In this document: piece after piece, positions 1 through 11,080 of the stretch
How the letters are laid out: each line of letters opens with the position of its first letter
How positions within the stretch are numbered: the stretch's first letter is position 1
From: Haematobia irritans
Taxonomy: Eukaryota > Arthropoda > Insecta > Diptera > Muscidae
DNA length: 64,000 bases
Direction of reading: 5' to 3'
NCBI RefSeq assembly: GCF_050003625.1
Contig: NC_134398.1
Span: 69,882,891-69,946,890, forward strand
Translations under genes and position numbers: made by a program
Notes under the pieces: model-generated
What the model was told of the DNA's origin: nothing
The model's input: the letters and a program-made list of their open reading frames with translations, nothing else
Databases searched by the model: none

Positions 1-833
1 TTGTGAATTAGTCCGTACGTGGCAGAGAGCCAGAATTGAAATATGGGGGTCGCTTATGTGGGGGCTATATACAATTATGAACTTGATATGGACCAATTTT
101 TGTGTGATTGGGGATCGATTTATCTGAGGGCTATATATAACTATAGACCGATATGGACCTAGTTATGCATGGTTGTTAACGGCCATATACTACCACAATG
201 TACCAAATTTCAACTGACTCGGCTGAAATTTGCTCCTCCAAGAGGCTCCAAAACCAAATCTCGGGATCGGTTTATATGGGGGCTATATATGATTATGGAC
301 TGATATGGACGGACCACTTTTGGTATGGCTGTTAAATATCATATACCACCACCACGTACCAAATTTCAGCCGTATCGGGTGAAATTTGCTTCTCTTAGAG
401 GCTCCGAAAGCCAAATCGGGGGATCGGTTTATGTGGGGGCTATATATAATTATGGACCGATGTGGACCAATTTTTACATGGTTGTCCGAGATCATATGGT
501 GACACCATGTACCAAATTTCAGCCTGATCGGATGAAATTTGCTTCTCTTAGGTTCCCGCAAGCCAAATTTGGGGGTCCGTTTATATGGGGGCTATACGTA
601 AAAGTGGACCGATATGGTCCATTTGCAATACAATCCGACCTACACCAATAACAACTACTTGTGCCAAGTTTCAAGTCGATAGCTTGTTTCGTTGGGAAGT
701 TAGCGTTATTTCAACAGATGGACGGACGGACATGCTCAGATCGAATCAGGATTTCACCACGACCCAGAATATATATACTTTATGGGGTCTTAGAGCAATA
801 TATCGATGTGTTACAAACGGAATGGAGGGTATA
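1..833 (-). repeat. DINE-like (GTCY)n module array, truncated by window start
   Basis: Tandem, diverged modules of about 150 bp, each holding variants of accaaatttcagccggatcg, ggatcggtttatatgggggc and tatataattatggacc. They are followed by a GGAC/GACG microsatellite near 718 and a terminal gagggtata. The block matches 22580-23740 in the same orientation and 24161-25682 inverted. Architecture (module array, GTCY microsatellite, GGTATA/TATACCC terminus) resembles DINE-1/Helentron-associated repeats; that class is inference. Open frames here are repeat translations, not genes. Confidence 0.8.
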
Positions 834-1118
834 ATAATGAGCACCAACTAATGATGGTGTAAATAGAATTTGTAAGAAATTTTCTACATTCGGTTATGAA
901 ACCCCAAATTATTTGAAATTCTATCAAATTTCAAAAGAATTCACAAATCAAATTAAAAATGTTGTTTTACCATGTAACATTTTAACATGCAACCATGTTG
1001 GCTCAGTGAACATGGTTCTAAGAAAAATATAATTGTCCTCATCTAAAATGTTATTATATTGATAAAAAGAATTTTGTTTGAATGAAAAGACAATGGTCAC
1101 GATTTAAAATGTTATGTA

Positions 1119-2094
1119 CACGGATGAAAAAGACTGTTTTTCATATGTTTGGCTATAAACATTATATGTTTGGAACACAAATTTTTAAACACAATATTTT
1201 TGAGTGCAAGCATATAATGGTCATAAACTAGCATAACATGTTTGGGACATATATGTTAATATGTTAGAACATATTATGTTTGGGACATAAAATGTTTGTA
1301 AATATAACATGCTTGGATGCAAACATATATTAATTTAGAAATAGCCTATAAACATATATGTGTTTAGTAGCTTGGAGCGCTATTTAACAGGGAGCGATAT
1401 TGAATTAAGTTGGTGGTTGTTGCTTGTTATTACAAAATTAACATTTTATTTTTCCTTGGGCAATTGATCAGCTACTTCTGTGATCCTTACAAACTGTGTG
1501 GTCCGCTGTTCGAATCCCCGTCCGGCAAAAGGTAAAGTTAAAATAAAAAAATCATAAAATTGAATAATTTCTTCTACAATGTTTGTATTACAGAAAAAGG
1601 TGCTAAGAACTAAAAAATCTCGTGGAAGTAAGAAAGATGTGGGGGAATATACAATTAGGCAGAAACAAAATTTTGAGCATTCAGGTCGAAAACCTATGTT
1701 GTTAGCACCTATATTACCTGTTTATTTTCATAATTCATTATGATTGTAAATATATAAATAAATAAATAAAATTTTGAGCACAATATTGTTTGGGAGAATT
1801 TTTTTTAAGCATATAATATTTTTGGGTGCAAAATGCTTCCAAACATATTATATGTTCACATAATAACATATTGTTTTTTGGAAGACAACATTATTGAATT
1901 TGGATGCAAAAATACAAAATGTTTGGAACTTAGACTACCCAAACATATATTGTTTAGACCAATATGCTTTCAAACATATTATATATTGTTAGAGATCAAA
2001 CATATAAATGTTTGGGCAATAGCCAAAAATGTATATGCTTGAAGCAAAATATGTTTGGGAGTATATGTTACAGAAGCGATTTTTTGTGAGCGTG
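1119..2094 (-). mobile_element. Family G TA-target MITE
   Basis: Starts CACGGATGAAAAAG and ends gattttttgtgagcgtg, giving imperfect inverted ends of the CAC...GTG type flanked by TA on both sides (1117-1118, 2095-2096). The uninterrupted site is seen in the paralogous stretch near 40470. The interior is rich in ATATGTTTGG/CCAAACATAT words. It contains one degenerate tRNA-like module (1461-1532). No transposase is present, so it is non-autonomous. Confidence 0.75.
1461..1532 (+). other. Degenerate tRNA-like module inside family G MITE
   Basis: Contains a B-box-like tgttcgaatcc and the tail ccccgtccggcaaaagg, shared with the minus-strand module at 10881-10953. The A-box half is altered here (cagctacttctgtgatcc replaces the cagctacgtagcccagtgg form). 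It is a Pol III promoter relic rather than a functional tRNA gene: no cloverleaf can be closed. Confidence 0.55.
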
Positions 2095-2744
2095 TATATA
2101 TTAAAAATGTTTTTCTTCTAGTTAAAAGAACATGGTCACAACCTAAAATGTTTTGATCTTTATGAAAAAACTTTTTTTCATCGTCGGAAAAAGGACGCCA
2201 CTTGAGAAAAGAAAACACAAAGTTAACTTTATTTGTTTGTTTTATTTATTTATAAACTAATTCATTGTTTATTTGTATTTATAATGCCGTTCAAACATCA
2301 TATATTTTTACACACTGTATTTTACTTCAATTTCAACAATTAGTAATTATTCCATATTTACATCGTGCCCGTCAAATGTACAAACGCAAACATCATGTAA
2401 CTGCAAATAAAAATAAATGATACCATATAGCAAAATGCAGAACAAAAAACAGGTACATTTTTTCACTACACATTCCTTTTTTGTCTTCACATAAAACCAC
2501 GTGCCACTTCTGAATAAATAAATTAACACAAAACACAGTAAATCCGTATTCTCCGTCCATTCCAAGAAACAATCAACCCACGACTGACGCGCAAAATGAA
2601 AATCGTGTGAACCTGCTCAATGTTTTTATCAAATTCATTTCGCTGCAAAAAGTTAAAAAAATTAAATGGTCACGAAAAAAATGTAAATGGTCTTTATGGC
2701 CATGTAATGGTTCTAGTCTATACTTAACCTATAAAAATACTTTT

Positions 2745-3756
2745 TTATACCCACCACCATAGAATGGTGACGGGGGTATAATAAGTTTGTCATTCCGTTT
2801 GTAACACATCGAAATATCGATTTCCGACTATATAAAGTATATATATTCTTGATCAGGGAGAAATTCTAAGACGATATAACGATGTCCGTCTGTCTGTCTG
2901 TCTGTCTGTCTGTTGTAATCACGCTACAGTCTTCAATAATGAAGCAATCGTGCTGAAATTTTGCACAAGCTCGTCTTTTGTCTGCAGGCAGGTCAAGTTC
3001 GAAGATGGGCTATATCGGTCCAGGTTTTGATATAGTACCCATATAAACCGACTTCCCGATTTGGGGTCTTGGGCTTATAGAAATCGTAGTTTTTATCCAA
3101 TTTGCCTGAAATTGGAAATCTAGAGGTATTGTAGGACCACAAATACGTGTGCCAAAAATTGTGAGTATCGATCCATATGTTTTGGTATGGTGCCCATATA
3201 AGTCGACCTCCCGATTTGGGGTCTTGGGCTTATAGAAACCGTAGTTTTTATCCAATTTGCCTGAAATTGGAAATCTAGATGTATTTTAGGACCATAAATA
3301 GGTGTGCCGAAAATGGTGAGTATCGGTCCATATTTTGGGAGCCACCGTGGTGCAATGTTTAGCATGCCCGCCTTGCATACACAAGGTCGTGGGTTCGATT
3401 CCTGCTACGACCGAACACCTGAAATTGGAAATCTAGAGGTATTTTCGAGCCATAAAGAGGTGTGCCGAAAACGGTGAGTATCGCTCCATATTTTAGTATA
3501 GCCCCCATAAGAACGATTTATTTTATAATTTTCTTGCACACTTACAAGAGATGTTAATAATTCCTCTAAAACTCAAACAAAAATGGTTCTTATAAATTCA
3601 GAATCTGATATAGTCCTCATAGGTGAAATCTTTAAATTTATCTTCCGGAAATGTCCTCAAGCCCTCCTGAAATTTCAAATGAAACCCTAATATTTGGTTC
3701 ATGGTGGTGGGTATTTAAGATTCGGTCTGGCCGAACTTACTGCTGTATATACTTGT
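2745..3756 (+). repeat. DINE-like element with (GTCT)n microsatellite
   Basis: Starts tatacccaccaccatagaat with a short hairpin back to gggtata, has cgtctgtctgtctgtctgtc near 2886, diverged repeat modules (atttggggtcttgggcttat occurs twice), and ends ctggccgaacttactgctgt followed by atacttgtt. Start and end agree with the copy at 24161-25682. It interrupts family H sequence, as comparison with 53120-53230 shows. It holds an inserted SINE head at 3338-3419. Helentron/HINE affinity is inference. Confidence 0.75.
3338..3419 (+). repeat. Isolated SINE head (tRNA-like 5' part only)
   Basis: 82 bp matching the first part of the full SINE at 26026-26382: ggagccaccgtggtgcaatg, a B box ggttcgattcc at about 3392, ending cgaccgaacacc. 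The central body and (CCTAA)n tail are absent. The surrounding DINE-like sequence resumes immediately on both sides, so this is either a head-only insertion or a precise internal loss. Confidence 0.75.
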
Positions 3757-4700
3757 TCCCTGTAAAAAAGTAAAAAAAATTGAATGGTCAGGTACATGAT
3801 TTTCGCGACCATTTAATGGTCTCAAATTCTATCATTTAAATAATAGAACATGTTTGCGGCATTTGAGAACCATTGAAATGCTTATTGCCACCATATATTT
3901 TTCTCCGCTAGAAAACTATTTTTACAAAGACAAAATACATGGTTTTCGCGGCAATTACATTCTCTAGATAAACATTAAATGGATGCTGCAACCATGTCCA
4001 AACATGGTTTTTCTGTGCGTGTGTACACCAAATATGGATGACTTTCCACGGTTAAAGACGTTTTAATTAATTTTTAAGAAGTTTTCAGAATTATTAAAGC
4101 TAAGTTGACCATAGTCAGTAAAAATTTGCTTTTATGTAAAGATGCCCATTTTTAAGTCGAATCACTCAATTATACTAGTTTACACTGAAAATGTACATTT
4201 GGTGAGAGGTGACTTTTCTTATGTATTTTGATCTGCTGAATTGGGAAAAAATGTTAAAAATTTTTATGGAACAGGTTTTGAGATATCCCGTTATTTTGAG
4301 GTTTTCGCTTTTTTTCACTAAACAAATTATAACTCGAATTAGAAATGACCGAAATGCAAGGTATTGAGATGACGAATAATCGTGTATAATTGGATCTGTG
4401 ATAAGTTATGTGGTTCAAAAAATATCGATGGAAAAAGACAAATTTTCCAAAAAAAATCATGTTTTACAGTGACCCTTTTCCGACGGAAAAGTACAAACCA
4501 TTGAAAACATTTTTTTTCCATGGTCGTATAGATGATACTCTAACGCAGAGCTTCCCAACCCAATTTGCTTCGCGCCCCTAAAAAATGTATCAATTTCGTT
4601 GCGCCCCAACCTAACAAATTTTTGTTTACCCAAACAAACAGAAATAAATATTAGCAATAGCTGAAAATATGATTAACAATATTAAATTAATTAATTAATA

Positions 4701-4821
4701 TGCATTGATCAGCTATGATGCGCGCATTCGAGACTGTTGTTGTACGAAGTACATTATTGTACTCTAGAACATGTAATGATATTATGGCTCATATATACGA
4801 GCCTATCATTACTCATTTTTT
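4701..4821 (+). repeat. Direct repeat copy 1
   Basis: Begins tgcattgatcagctatgatg and runs through gtacgaagtacattattgta to cctatcattactcattttt. Copy 2 lies at 5170-5290 with a few substitutions. The 348-bp spacer is not repeated. The unit contains the short dyad gtacgaagtac. Origin is unknown; paired termini of a small element are possible but no LTR signature (TG...CA) is seen. Confidence 0.7.
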
Positions 4822-5169
4822 TATGATGTTATGGAAGAGCAAAAATGTTGTCCAAAATGGTTGGGAAGACAGCTGTTTCGGATTTATTCTCATCAGTTCC
4901 CTTTATTGGACGATCTACACATTTCAATTATTAGACAATATTGGTAAAGCTTTCTTATATTGCAAAGAATGAACTTCAAACAATCCAAAATGTCAAAAAA
5001 AAGAAAAATGGTAGAAACATTTTTGCCTTCCAATTAACACCACTCTAGTATATTGCCGTCGGCAATTGATTTACTAGAGTATGAATGCCATGTAATGACA
5101 TTCAACGGCCGTATACTACCTTCTTCCATTGTTTTTGTTTTGTTTTTATTCAGTCTGTTTGTTTCAAAA

Positions 5170-5290
5170 TGCATTGATCAGCTATGATGCGCGCTTTCGA
5201 GACTGTTTGTGTACGAAGTACATTATTGTACTCTAGTACATGTAATGATATTATGTCTCATATATATAAGCCTATCATTACTCATTCTTT
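5170..5290 (+). repeat. Direct repeat copy 2
   Basis: Second copy of the 4701-4821 unit, with differences such as cgcgctttcgag for cgcgcattcgag and tctagtacatg for tctagaacatg. It is in the same orientation. Confidence 0.7.
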
Positions 5291-5835
5291 TTTTTAAATT
5301 AATTATTATTAACAAATTAAATAGTTAAAAATAAAAATGTTAATGAATATTAATATAAAATAGTTTATCAATTAGTGGGAAATTTGGCAATTGTTTTTCA
5401 TTAGCTAGATTTTTAATATTTGGTACTATTACTGAAGGCAAGAGAGATATTTTGACTTTATGTCTAAAAGTGACAAAAATTGTTTCAAAAATTTTAAAAT
5501 GTCTGAATACAAAAGTGGGTACTGGTTCTGATATTTTAGCAAGAAATTTACCCGTTGCAAGTAAAGTGAACGACTAATAATGGAAAACCTACAACAAATT
5601 ATATAATTGCATGTAACTTCTATTCTTTTCTCCCTGTGCTTATAAATGAACATTTTGAAATCTAAGAATGGTATGCTCTTTTGTAGTATATTATTGATGT
5701 TTTGTTGGACTTAACAATTAGTGTTGTTTTAACAAATTTAATGATACAAAATCTGCTCAACCAAAAATGACGCTGGACTCACGGCAATATTTTTTGCAGC
5801 GTGGATTTGTCTGTTGCACTCAAAAAAGTTAACTT

Positions 5836-6000
5836 CACTGAAAAAACAGTGAACCCACCAGGAAGAAAACTTTCGGTTAATTTTATAAAATTTTGAATAT
5901 TTTTAAAAAATTTTAACTTAACAGTATTACAAACGCTGGCATCACGCCGATGTCATTAAAATAAGTAAATATTTTTCGACAAATTCAAGGAAAAAGATGC
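5836..6000 (-). mobile_element. Partial family K MITE
   Basis: Starts cactgaaaaaacagtgaac and continues with caccaggaagaaaactttcg and acgctggcatcacgccgatg. This is the reverse complement of the right half of the complete copy at 11617-12131. The other half is missing, so it is a truncated copy lying just upstream of the mariner insertion. Confidence 0.7.
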
Positions 6001-6074
6001 GGCACAATAAAATTAAAAATAGGTTACAGTTCCCATTTATATAAATTATATTCTCTTTTTGCGATGTATTAATA

Positions 6075-7195
6075 ACAGGTTGGCTGATAAGTCCCCGGTC
6101 TAACAAAGAAAAACACATTTTTTGTCAAAATTCGTTTTTATTATTCAACATAGTTCCCTTCAAGAGCGACTATAACGAACGATTATAACGACCTTCCAAT
6201 TTTTTGATACCATTTCGGTAGTACTCCTTCGGTTTTGCCTCAAAATAGGCCTCAGCCAAATTTTTTGTCTTGGTGGAACAACTCTTTTTTCTTCTTCATA
6301 TGGGGCCGTTTTGCCGCGATTTCGACCTTCAAACGCTCCAATAACGCCATATAATAGTCACTGTTGATGGTTTTTCCCTTCTCAAGATAATCGATAAAAA
6401 TTATTCCATGCGCATTCCAAAAAATAGAGGCCATTACTTTGCCAGCGGACTTTTGAGTCTTTCCACGCTTCGGAGACGGTTCACCGGTCGCTGTCCACTC
6501 ATCCGACTGTCGATTGGACTCAGGAGTGTAGTGATGGAGACATGTTTCATCCATTGTCACATATCGACGGAAAAACTCGGGTGTATTACGAGTTAATAGC
6601 TGCAAACACCGCTCAGAATCATTAACAGGTTGTTGTTTTTGGTCAAATGTGAGCTCGCGCGGCACCCATTTTGCACAGAGCTTCCGCATATCCAAATATT
6701 GATGAATGATATGACCAGCACGTTTCTTTGATATCTTTAAGGCCTCTGCTATAACGATCAACTTCATTTTATGGTCATTCAAAATCATTTTGTGGATTTT
6801 TTTAATGTTTTCGTCGGTAACCACCTCTTTCGGGCGTCCACTGCGTTCACCGTCCTCCGTGCTCATTTCACCACGCTTGAATTTTGCATACCAATAAATT
6901 ATTATTGATTTCCCTGGGGCAGAGTCCGGAAACTCATTATCAAGCCAAGTTTTTGCTTCCGCCGTATTTTTTCTCTTCAGAAAACAGTATTTTATCAAGA
7001 CACGAAATTTTTTTTTCATTTTTTCACAATAACAACGTTGCTTCACAAAAGACGCTCTATTACACAAACTAATTGACTTACAGACTTCAAATTTGACACG
7101 AATCATTTGAAGGTTGGTACTATATAAAAATAATATGCATTTAATACTAGCGACGCCATCTATGTGTCAGACCGGGGACTTATCAGCCAACCTGT
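6075..7195 (-). mobile_element. Mariner (irritans/Himar1-type) deletion derivative
   Basis: 1,121 bp with perfect 27-bp terminal inverted repeats that begin ACAGGTTGGCTGATAAGTCC at both ends, flanked by the TA target duplication (6073-6074 and 7196-7197). It carries one minus-strand transposase frame. Known full-length Himar-type elements are about 1.26 kb; the roughly 140 bp missing correspond to an internal deletion in the catalytic region. Intact ends suggest it could still be mobilised in trans. Confidence 0.95.
6252..7019 (-). pseudogene. Mariner transposase, internally deleted
   Basis: Open frame of 255 residues from the ATG at 7019, the position matching the Himar1 start; a longer frame reaches 7106. 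It shows the N-terminal helix-turn-helix DNA-binding region (FRVLIKYCFLK, KISKKRAGHIIHQ), the linker WVPREL, the first catalytic Asp in VTMDET and the second in HQD. Directly after HQD the frame jumps to KKFG and stops, because the stretch encoding the third Asp (the D34D spacing typical of mariner) is deleted. The normal Trp after MDET is Cys here. The product should bind ends but not catalyse. The second copy at 61421-62456 retains the missing region but is frameshifted. Confidence 0.9.
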
Positions 7196-7197
7196 TA

Positions 7198-8112
7198 AAG
7201 CTGTTCACGTATAAACAAATGCCATATACTTGAAAGTAAAAATTTGTTTTCTTTATTAAAAAACACATTTAACCAAAGATGCAAAATCTCCCTTTATCTT
7301 AAAATTTAAAATCGATATATCATATAATTTAAAGACGATTTCTTTCAATCAAAAAGTTTCCTTTACTTTATTTCATCAACATACGAGTTTTACTGAGGGA
7401 CGCAATGAAAAATATTTTGAAGAAAAGATTTTTTTAATTAAAATTTAATTATTTTTAAGATTTATTTGTTTTGTAAGCTAATTGTTCAAGCATGGTGGAT
7501 CCTTGTTTGGGACAACCTGTTTATAATTCTTACATAGTTAAAGTATCCCAAAATTTAACTTAATTTTATTGCAATAAAAATATTTGTGCGTAATTAAATT
7601 GAATTATGTTTTAAAGTTGGGTATAAATTTCAATGACCGTACACATAGGTTCAATATGAACTAACTCAAAAGAAAATTTTCGTACGATTCCCAAAATTAG
7701 TAATAACTGTATGGTTAAAATGTCTTCTTCTTTACTTGTAGTTTTTTTTTATAAGAGGGTGTAATTTCGTGAGTTGTAAACCAGGGCATCAAATTTTCCT
7801 GGTTTTAACAACGCTTTGCGGAAATCTCAAATTTTGGCACGAGGTAGTTCATACTTGGTATAAAACAGTTTACTTTCTTTTCTGTGTCCAAGAGTTTCTT
7901 TAAAATTAAATATTACAACTATTGTCTATTTAGATGACCCTCGAGCAAACTAAAGTTAAAGTCATTTGACTACAACTATAAATATAATGGCTTCTGTGTA
8001 TAATGGAATTAGTTTTCCGTTTTCCATAACTTAAACCGTTTAACTACATTTACTAGCGCAATTGTTGGCTTATTATTATTTTACTTTTTTCTCCTTTTCC
8101 ATCTTTTTCCAG
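7198..8112. other. Sequence upstream of the GPCR first coding exon
   Basis: AT-rich, no gene recognised. It ends in a good splice acceptor, a pyrimidine run then tccag at 8108-8112, so at least its 3' part is probably intron following an upstream non-coding exon that is not visible here. Confidence 0.5.
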
Positions 8113-8232
8113 GACTATGATTTCGATATGAAGAAGTTCATGTCTAACAAAGCTGCAAGTGAGAGCAAACATTGCGGCTCATAAAGGAAGACGGACAGTG
8201 GTGACTTCAACACCTTTTGTTTGTGGAATACA
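8113..8232 (+). promoter_or_regulatory. 5'UTR exon segment of GPCR with two upstream ORFs
   Basis: After the acceptor at 8111-8112 come two short upstream ORFs: ATG at 8117 (4 codons plus stop, ends 8131) and ATG at 8128 (18 codons plus stop, ends 8184). They overlap in different frames. An in-frame stop at 8182 rules out extending the receptor frame upstream, which fixes the first usable receptor ATG at 8233. Upstream ORFs usually reduce translation of the main frame; that role is inference here. Confidence 0.6.
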
Positions 8233-8811
8233 ATGTATAGCAATAATTTACAACAGTGGTGGGAGCATACATATCATCACCATTTGAATCAACAACAACA
8301 GGTGACATTTGATGCGAGTATTTTGAATTCCCAATTCCTTGATTATACAACTTCAAGTACAAATGATGTCCTGGATACAAGCATTGTTGACAATGGTCAG
8401 CAATTCTTAAGTCTCGCTGCTCTAAAACAATCATTGGAAGATGTAGCCAATGGTCATAAAGCTGTTGGCCTAGGTGATCCCCTTGATTACGAAAACTTCG
8501 ATAATTTGACATACCTAAGCCCTTATGATGGAGATCGAGATGACCATACCATACCATCACTTACTCTGTTATTTATGGCAATTGCATATGGATTTGTGGT
8601 ATTTGGAGGAGTTTTGGGCAATGCTACACTCCTGCTTACCTTGTGCTCTGCCTCATCGGTGAGACTACGGAATCCGCTGTTGCTGGCTGTTTGTATAGCG
8701 GACTTGTTAGTGACCGGCATATCAGCACCAGTGACACTCTTGAATCTGGCAATGAATCGGAAAACGAAAGCACTTCCATTGCAACTGTGTAAAGTGATTG
8801 ATTTCATACAG
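8233..8811 (+). CDS. Class A (rhodopsin-like) GPCR, coding exon 1
   Basis: First of four exons of a predicted 616-residue seven-transmembrane receptor at the plasma membrane. It encodes residues 1-193: an extracellular N-terminus of about 105 residues with a glycosylation sequon (NLT), TM1 with the class A Asn (GN, residue 130), TM2 with Asp (CIAD, 157), and the Cys at the top of TM3 (LQLC, 186). The donor is CAG|gtaatc at 8811, phase 0. The start is the first ATG after the in-frame stop at 8182. Ligand and orthologue are not recognised; the architecture fits a peptide or orphan amine-like receptor. Introns of 11.1 and 14.3 kb full of transposons follow, but all splice sites and frames are intact, so the gene looks functional. 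Confidence 0.9.
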
Positions 8812-9354
8812 GTAATCACAAATAAAGGTGGGTATTAAGTACGAGTTTAGTCGCTAGAATCGTAGTTTTTTCATGATTACTTTTCTCCAATAATCCATTT
8901 TATGGAATACCAACTTTGTGAAAATTTACTTTGGGCTATTCCCCATAAAGTTATAATAAAATTTGCAACAAATAACATATGTTTAATTTTATGCCTTTTT
9001 ACTGTTTTAGTTTTCACTTTAGCGTCTAAACTCGAACTTAATACTTACCTTAAAATAGTAATTTTTTATGAGAACTAACTCGTGCAAAAATTTATAAGTT
9101 TAAAAACAAATCATTTGCTCTAAATTATGTCCATTTCAACCTAGCAGTAGTTCATTCTTATTATTTTTGGGAACATGTTCTTGTATGTACCGTCATTGAA
9201 TTTTAGTTCATAAAATGTTTTTAGACATACCATACTAGGACAATTACATTAGATAAAACAAATGGTGGTGAACATCCGTCATAAAAATGTTTAAATTATT
9301 CGTTCCTGTTATGAACCTGATAATTTCGTATAATTTCTGGTGTATTGGCAGATA
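8812..9354. other. Intron 1, unassigned start
   Basis: From the donor gtaatc to the first recognisable MITE. AT-rich; no gene or repeat recognised. Confidence 0.6.
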
Positions 9355-9375
9355 CACTAAAAAAAGTGAACCCTA

Positions 9376-10160
9376 CACCCTCAAAAAAAATTGCTTCTGT
9401 AACATATACCCTATACACATTTTGCTTCAAACATATATATTTTCAAGATTAGTCCAAAGTTAGGTTACGTTAGTTGGCAGCCCGACGTATCAGGCTCACT
9501 TAGACTATTCAGCCCATTGTGATACCACAGTGGTGAAATTCTCTTATCAATGAGTGCTATCGGATTCCATGTTAAACTCAATGAAAGGGGACCTCATTTT
9601 AAAGCCGAGTCCGAACGGCGTTCCACATTGCAGTGAAACCACTTACAGAAACTTTGAAACACTCAGAAATGTAACCAGCATTATTGAGGTGGGATAATCC
9701 ACCGCTGAAAAACTTTTTGGTGTTCGGTCGAAGCAGTAATCGAACCCACGACCTTGTGTATACATGGCGGGCATGCTAACCAATGTAATCAGCATTATTG
9801 AGGTGGGATAATCCACCGCTGAAAAACTTTTTGGTGTTCGGTCGAAGCAGTAATCGAACCCACGACCTTGTGTATACATGGCGGGCATGCTAACTAATGC
9901 CCCACAGTGATTCCCAGGATTGGTCCAAATAAAATATTGTTTGTATTGTTCAAACATATTATGTTTCACCTTAGGCATACACTGGTAGAACAAAAATTTT
10001 AATGATTTTTTTTTGTGTATATATATTTTTAAGGCGCCAATTGCTTACTTCCATTCTTTTACTTGTAGCATGCTCTCTAGGTCTTTCTTTCTAAACACAT
10101 ATATGTTTATAGGCTATTTCTAAATTAACATTTGTTTACATCCAAGCATATTATTTATAC
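9376..10160 (+). mobile_element. Family G MITE, right-truncated, hosting a SINE
   Basis: Begins CACCCTCAAAAAAAATTGCT after a TA and continues with the ATATGTTTGG-type interior seen at 20827-21600. It is split by the SINE at 9459-9915. The usual right end (cgtccgtg) is absent, so the boundary near 10160 is approximate. Confidence 0.65.
9459..9915 (-). mobile_element. SINE with tandemly duplicated head
   Basis: Minus-strand SINE: (AACCT-type) tail near 9459-9475, the conserved body, then the tRNA-like head. The flanks carry a near-perfect 14-bp target duplication (aagattagtccaaa at 9445-9458, aggattggtccaaa at 9916-9929). A 114-bp segment covering the head and part of the body is repeated in tandem (from about 9671 and from about 9785), giving two B boxes and 457 bp instead of about 350. 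The short open frame across it is a repeat translation. Confidence 0.85.
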
Positions 10161-10880
10161 CCAAACTTAAACCTAAAGCCAATTTAATTCTATTTTAGTT
10201 CATGGAATTATAAAGTTTTGAGAATTTGAAAGTATTGAATACTTCTTAGTACGAGTGAACTAAAATATTTTTCTATGCTAAGTCGTATTCGTATGTATGA
10301 TAAGCTTTCTATAATAAAGGAAGTCCGATTTATCATTTTATAAGAAATTTTACTAAATTTGAGGAAACTCAGTTTTAGTTCGGTTTTTGTTCATTTTCAT
10401 GAACGCATTGTTATCACACCCTCAAAAAAATCGCTTCTGTAACATATACTCCCAAACACATTTTGCTTCAAGCATATACATTTTTGGGTATTGCCCAAAC
10501 ATTTATATGTTTGATTTCTTCCAATATATAATATGTTTGAAAGCATATTGGTCTAAACAATATAATATGTTTGGGTAGTCTAAGTTCCAAACATTATGTA
10601 TTTTTCCATCCAAATTCAATAATGTTGTCTTCCAAAAAACTATATACTATATTATGTGAATATATAATATGTTTGGAAACATTTTGAACCCAAAAATATT
10701 ATATGCTTAGAAGAATTTTCTCCCAAAGAAGATTGTGCTCAAATTTTGTTACTGCCTAATTGTATATTCCCTCACATTTTTCTCACTTCCATGAGTTTTT
10801 TAGTTCTTAGCACCTTTTTCTGTAATACAAACATTGTAGAAGAAATTATTAAATTTTATAATTTTTTTAAATTTTACCTT

Positions 10881-10953
10881 TTGCCGGACGGGGATTCGAA
10901 CAGCGGACCACACAGTTTGTAAGCCAGTACACTAACCACTGGGCTACGTAGCT
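10881..10953 (-). other. tRNA-like Pol III module (left, A box and B box)
   Basis: On the minus strand: an A box TAGCCCAGTGG exactly fitting TRGCNNAGYGG, then a B-box-like TGTTCGAATCC about 40 nt on. The homologous module at 17941-18014 keeps the same A box and GGTTCGATTC. It is transcribed away from the module at 11081. There is no clean cloverleaf, so it is tRNA-derived rather than a tRNA gene. Confidence 0.65.
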
Positions 10954-11080
10954 GTTATGGTCATCAAGAGATAATTATCGTTATAAGTCATATTTATATA
11001 GCATAGCTTGCGGCGCCCACGAGCCGATGCAAACATAACATTGTTTAACAACATAACATTGTTAAACATACATTTGTTGG

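Larger units (their letters stand above)
930..4021 (+). mobile_element. Family H MITE copy (ends ...tctgtgcgtg), interrupted twice
   Basis: Segments 930-1118, 2095-2744 and 3757-4021 align in order with the family H copy at 40247-53445, sharing motifs such as aaagaacatggtcacaacct and ccatgtccaaacatg. The right end gtgcgtg is clear; the left end is not recognisable and the start is approximate. It is interrupted by a family G MITE (1119-2094) and a DINE-like element (2745-3756). No coding potential is seen. Confidence 0.65.
4022..5835. other. Unassigned AT-rich DNA with a 121-bp direct repeat
   Basis: No convincing gene. The short open frames (for example 4254-4657 on the minus strand and 4715-4972 on the plus strand) lack recognisable domains. 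A near-identical segment occurs at 4701-4821 and 5170-5290 (listed separately). The rest is AT-rich with no structure recognised. Confidence 0.5.
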
